Origin: Butyrivibrio sp. NC2007 | GTDB lineage: Bacteria > Bacillota > Clostridia > Lachnospirales > Lachnospiraceae | Direction of reading: 5' to 3' | DNA length: 64,000 nt | NCBI RefSeq assembly: GCF_000421405.1 | Contig: NZ_ATWY01000017.1 | Span: 1-64,000 of the forward strand | Shown here: positions 61,650-64,000 of the stretch, piece by piece | How positions within the stretch are numbered: the first letter of the stretch is position 1 | How the letters are laid out: every line of letters starts with the position of its first letter | The notes under the pieces: model-generated | Database searches by the model: none | The model's input: only the letters and a program-made list of their open reading frames with translations | Told to the model about the DNA's origin: nothing | Made by a program: the position numbers and the translations under genes

Positions 61650-62129
61650 ATGATAATACTTCAACTGGTCATATACTGCCTTATATTTACGTTGATGGTC
61701 AGGTTTTCTGTTCGCGGAGGCGCAATAGACGGGATGTATTTCTATCCCAAGGCGGTACAAGACAGGGCAATAGAGATTGGTCTTACTACACGGGAGACCA
61801 TGAATAGAAAAAGAAAGATATTCATGACGGAATTCTATATCGTCATGCTGACAACCCTTGTGCTGATCATAGGATTATGGAATAACGTATCAGATTTCAA
61901 GGCAGCATATCTGCACGCCCTGTTGTTCCTTGAGGTGATGAACTGGTATGACGGGATCGTTATCGATGAGGTATGGGTTAGATACAGTAAATTTTGGGTG
62001 ATTCCCGGATGCGAAGACATACCTTATGTTCAGACTATAAAGCAGATGCTGAAAAAGAGACTGTTTTTGACACTTGTATGGGTTATAGGAGCAGCAATAG
62101 TTGCAGGTATCGTGACTTTAGTCTTTTAG
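61650..62129 (+). CDS. Membrane protein of unknown function (pair member 1)
   Basis: 159 aa with four helices. Mid-protein pattern LEVMNWYDGIVIDEVWV, then VIPGCEDIP and KQMLKKRLFLTLVWVIGAAIVAGI. The following gene has the same plan (KVYDMICFDYF, FPEVDSVYT, KSQLLKLLVIFPVASAFAAWI), so the two appear to be distant paralogues and may form a heteromeric membrane complex. GAGGAA site. No family recognised. Confidence 0.6.
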   Translation: MIILQLVIYCLIFTLMVRFSVRGGAIDGMYFYPKAVQDRAIEIGLTTRETMNRKRKIFMTEFYIVMLTTLVLIIGLWNNVSDFKAAYLHALLFLEVMNWYDGIVIDEVWVRYSKFWVIPGCEDIPYVQTIKQMLKKRLFLTLVWVIGAAIVAGIVTLVF

Positions 62130-62141
62130 GAGGAGTAATAG

Positions 62142-62642
62142 ATGATTCTTACTATTTTTCTGGCGTTAGTTTTTTGTGTGGCGATAACGCTGATGATGTT
62201 TTCTGCAGTAGCATTTATACAGGATAAGAAATTCTTTTCATCAGCACCGAAGGAAGCTCAGAACGTGATAATCCCTCGGGAGAAAGAACTGTTCTATGGT
62301 GCTCGGGCAATAGGCTGGACATTCATGGTGTTCAGTATTCTGCTGATACTCGGAGTTGGAGTGATCTCTATATGGGATGGTTTCAGAAGCGGTTTTTCTT
62401 TCTGGCAGTTCTTCTTTAGATTTGTGTCGATTTTTACTGTATATAAGGTGTACGACATGATATGTTTTGACTACTTTCTGCTCATGAAATTTAAGTTCTT
62501 CCAATATTATTTTCCTGAAGTGGATAGTGTTTATACTGGCAGAAAGTATGGATTTAACATAAAGAGTCAATTGTTAAAACTACTTGTTATATTCCCGGTT
62601 GCCTCGGCATTTGCAGCTTGGATATGTACGATCTTTCAATAG
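62142..62642 (+). CDS. Membrane protein of unknown function (pair member 2)
   Basis: 166 aa with four helices (ILTIFLALVFCVAITLMMFSAV; IGWTFMVFSILLILGVGVISI; the YKVYDMICFDYFLLMKF region; LLKLLVIFPVASAFAAWICT). Starts 12 bases after the previous gene, with an AGGAGG site. The shared plan with that gene suggests an old tandem duplication. Function unknown. Confidence 0.6.
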   Translation: MILTIFLALVFCVAITLMMFSAVAFIQDKKFFSSAPKEAQNVIIPREKELFYGARAIGWTFMVFSILLILGVGVISIWDGFRSGFSFWQFFFRFVSIFTVYKVYDMICFDYFLLMKFKFFQYYFPEVDSVYTGRKYGFNIKSQLLKLLVIFPVASAFAAWICTIFQ

Positions 62643-62671
62643 CATAGAGTAAAATGAGCGGGAGATAAGCA

Positions 62672-63298
62672 ATGAATACAGAGAAAGAATTAAAGAAAAA
62701 GACTGTTAGGATAATGAAAAGCAAGAAGGCTTTCAAGGCTGAGATTGAAAAAAGATTTTCAGCATCTGAGAGTGAAAAGATATGGAAAAATGCTCATAGA
62801 AGATTATGCAAAATGTACTCTGAGCATGAGAGTCTTCCAAAGGGTATCAGTGCACACACAGATTCCTTTATCTTCCCTGCGGCGGCTATATATCTTTCTA
62901 TGAAGGAGAAAAATCCTGACATTGCTTATGATGTGATGAAGCAGGTTATGGCTATCAGATCAGAAAAGATGGGGCAATCATTAGCAAGGTGCTGCAAGAT
63001 CCCAGGGTTCAGGAGATTTTTCTTAAGTATGTGGGATACACTGAGCCATAAAATGTTTGGAGAAGCATCTGGTTTTAAAAATGTGTTCTATCCAAAGGAA
63101 AAGGATTGCTTCCGTATGGATATCACTCAGTGCCCGTATCATAAGTATCTTACGGAACTGGGATGTCCGGAAATAAATGTTCTGTTTTGCGAGAATGATG
63201 TTCATATGTATGGAAAGCTGCCGGGGATGAGGTTTACCAGGACAATGACTATAGGTTCCGGCGGTGAATTGTGTGATTTTAAGATGGAAATAGTTTGA
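62672..63298 (+). CDS. L-2-amino-thiazoline-4-carboxylate hydrolase family protein (2)
   Basis: 208 aa. Shares with the gene at 50959 the block MDITQCPYHKYLTELGCPEINVLFCENDVHMYGKL and the ending GGELCDFKMEI, i.e. the PF14196 layout. The first, longer N-terminal helix set is lysine-rich. Second family member in one island, so a role in the shared pathway (ring opening of a thiazoline) rather than chance is plausible. GGGAG site. Confidence 0.7.
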   Translation: MNTEKELKKKTVRIMKSKKAFKAEIEKRFSASESEKIWKNAHRRLCKMYSEHESLPKGISAHTDSFIFPAAAIYLSMKEKNPDIAYDVMKQVMAIRSEKMGQSLARCCKIPGFRRFFLSMWDTLSHKMFGEASGFKNVFYPKEKDCFRMDITQCPYHKYLTELGCPEINVLFCENDVHMYGKLPGMRFTRTMTIGSGGELCDFKMEIV

Positions 63299-63319
63299 TC
63301 TCTGGAGGAGTATTCCGTG

Positions 63320-64000
63320 ATGGAAGTCGTATCAAAAAAATACCACATTGAGAAAAATACAGTTCAGGAGACACTGATTATTCCGCTTTATGGAAGAAAG
63401 GTTTGTTCAGAGCATTTTCCAGAGCTTTTCAAGGACGAGGAAGCTGAGCGAATATGCAACATGTTGGATTACGATTTCGCTGTAAAGGGCAAAAGAATGG
63501 AGAGCGGTGTCGGGCTTTTTGGCGCATTGGAAGTAGCTCAAAGACAATATGATCTTGCTTGGGAAGTGAGAGATTATTTAAAGAATCACCCTGATGCAAG
63601 TGTTGTGAATTTGGGATGCGGTTTGGATGATACGTTTCATAAGTGTGATAACGGTTCATGTATAGGGTACAATATCGATATGCCAGATGTGATTGCGGTA
63701 AGAAATGAGCTGTTACCAGCAGCTGCACGAGAAAGCAATATTGGATATGATTTAAATGACTATTCATGGATGGACATGATTGATGCTTCAAAAGGAACTG
63801 TTTTCTTCGCATCGGGTGTGTTTTATTATTTCAGAAAAGAAGATGTAAGAAAACTATTAGGCAAGTTGGCGAAGAGATTCCCAGGGGGCGTAATTGTATT
63901 TGATTCCTGTAATAGTCGCGGGGCAAAGATGATGACGAAGACATGGCTTAAAGAAGCTGGAATATCTGATGTCAGCGCATTCTTTTCATTAGAGGATAAA
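63320..64000 (+). CDS. Class I methyltransferase of the LCM/TcmP type, cut by window edge
   Basis: 227 codons are visible and the frame is open at the right edge. VVNLGCGLDDTFHKCDN is motif I of the leucine carboxyl methyltransferase family (also polyketide O-methylases like TcmP), followed by GYNIDMPDVIAVRNELL, and FFASGVFYYF. GGAGGAG precedes; a GTG one codon upstream (63317) is an alternative start. Likely an O-methylase of a small molecule or carboxylate. Confidence 0.8.
   Translation, partial: MEVVSKKYHIEKNTVQETLIIPLYGRKVCSEHFPELFKDEEAERICNMLDYDFAVKGKRMESGVGLFGALEVAQRQYDLAWEVRDYLKNHPDASVVNLGCGLDDTFHKCDNGSCIGYNIDMPDVIAVRNELLPAAARESNIGYDLNDYSWMDMIDASKGTVFFASGVFYYFRKEDVRKLLGKLAKRFPGGVIVFDSCNSRGAKMMTKTWLKEAGISDVSAFFSLEDK

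Overview
The window looks like a chromosome of a gut or rumen Lachnospiraceae (Butyrivibrio/Pseudobutyrivibrio-like). The grounds are the low-GC Firmicute codon use, strong GGAGG ribosome binding sites, the argF-birA-coaX-dusB-greA-lysS neighbourhood, a XylFII-LytS/YesN type sugar sensor next to a monosaccharide ABC transporter, and several Lachnospiraceae-type small families. No rRNA, tRNA or CRISPR array was seen.

Layout. 1-0.4 kb: the 5' end of a transposase running off the left edge, then its flanking hairpin. 0.4-9.8 kb: carbamate kinase, MATE exporter, a family 2 glycoside hydrolase, three small envelope/metalloprotease-like genes, and Tex with an unusual repetitive C-terminus. 9.9-11.75 kb: two arrays of a 73-bp repeat (11 units in all) on either side of a TTG-initiated PD-(D/E)XK nuclease-like gene. 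11.9-18.7 kb: S-box riboswitch and metK, dnaE on the opposite strand, pfkA. 18.8-28.2 kb: a sugar-sensing and uptake locus with a membrane-anchored binding protein, LytS-like kinase, YesN-like regulator, two sugar-binding lipoproteins, ATPase and permease. 28.25-28.4 kb: a 72-bp perfect inverted repeat. 28.4-37.9 kb: housekeeping genes (rRNA/tRNA methylase, proC, SleB-like hydrolase, argF, birA, coaX, dusB, greA, lysS).

From the 3' end of lysS the character changes. 38.0-42.1 kb carries excisionase-like/DNA-binding small proteins, ParA, ParB and a RepA_N replication initiator, i.e. an integrated plasmid or ICE backbone. 42.35-64 kb is an iron/metal island: a pair of YbtPQ/EqbHI-like ABC half-transporters, an ECF-type importer (S, T, fused A), flavodoxin, a small HMA protein, FeoA-FeoB-FeoC-like, a P-type metal ATPase, at least five SAM methyltransferase domains (one fused to a metallo-beta-lactamase domain), two L-2-amino-thiazoline-4-carboxylate hydrolase family proteins, an alpha/beta hydrolase and several unknown membrane proteins. 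Four perfect copies of the palindrome GTTAGC-N4-GCTAAC stand upstream of four transcription units here, two of them against recognisable promoter elements, which points to one metal-responsive (DtxR-like) regulon.

The most interesting candidates are (i) the 73-bp repeat arrays, whose units keep two helices in pseudoknot geometry with compensating changes, flanking a nuclease-like gene, and (ii) the iron island, read here as a system that imports a thiazoline-type siderophore and may open its ring inside the cell. Both functional readings are inferences; the sequence patterns behind them are directly visible. All calls were made by eye from the sequence, without database searches.
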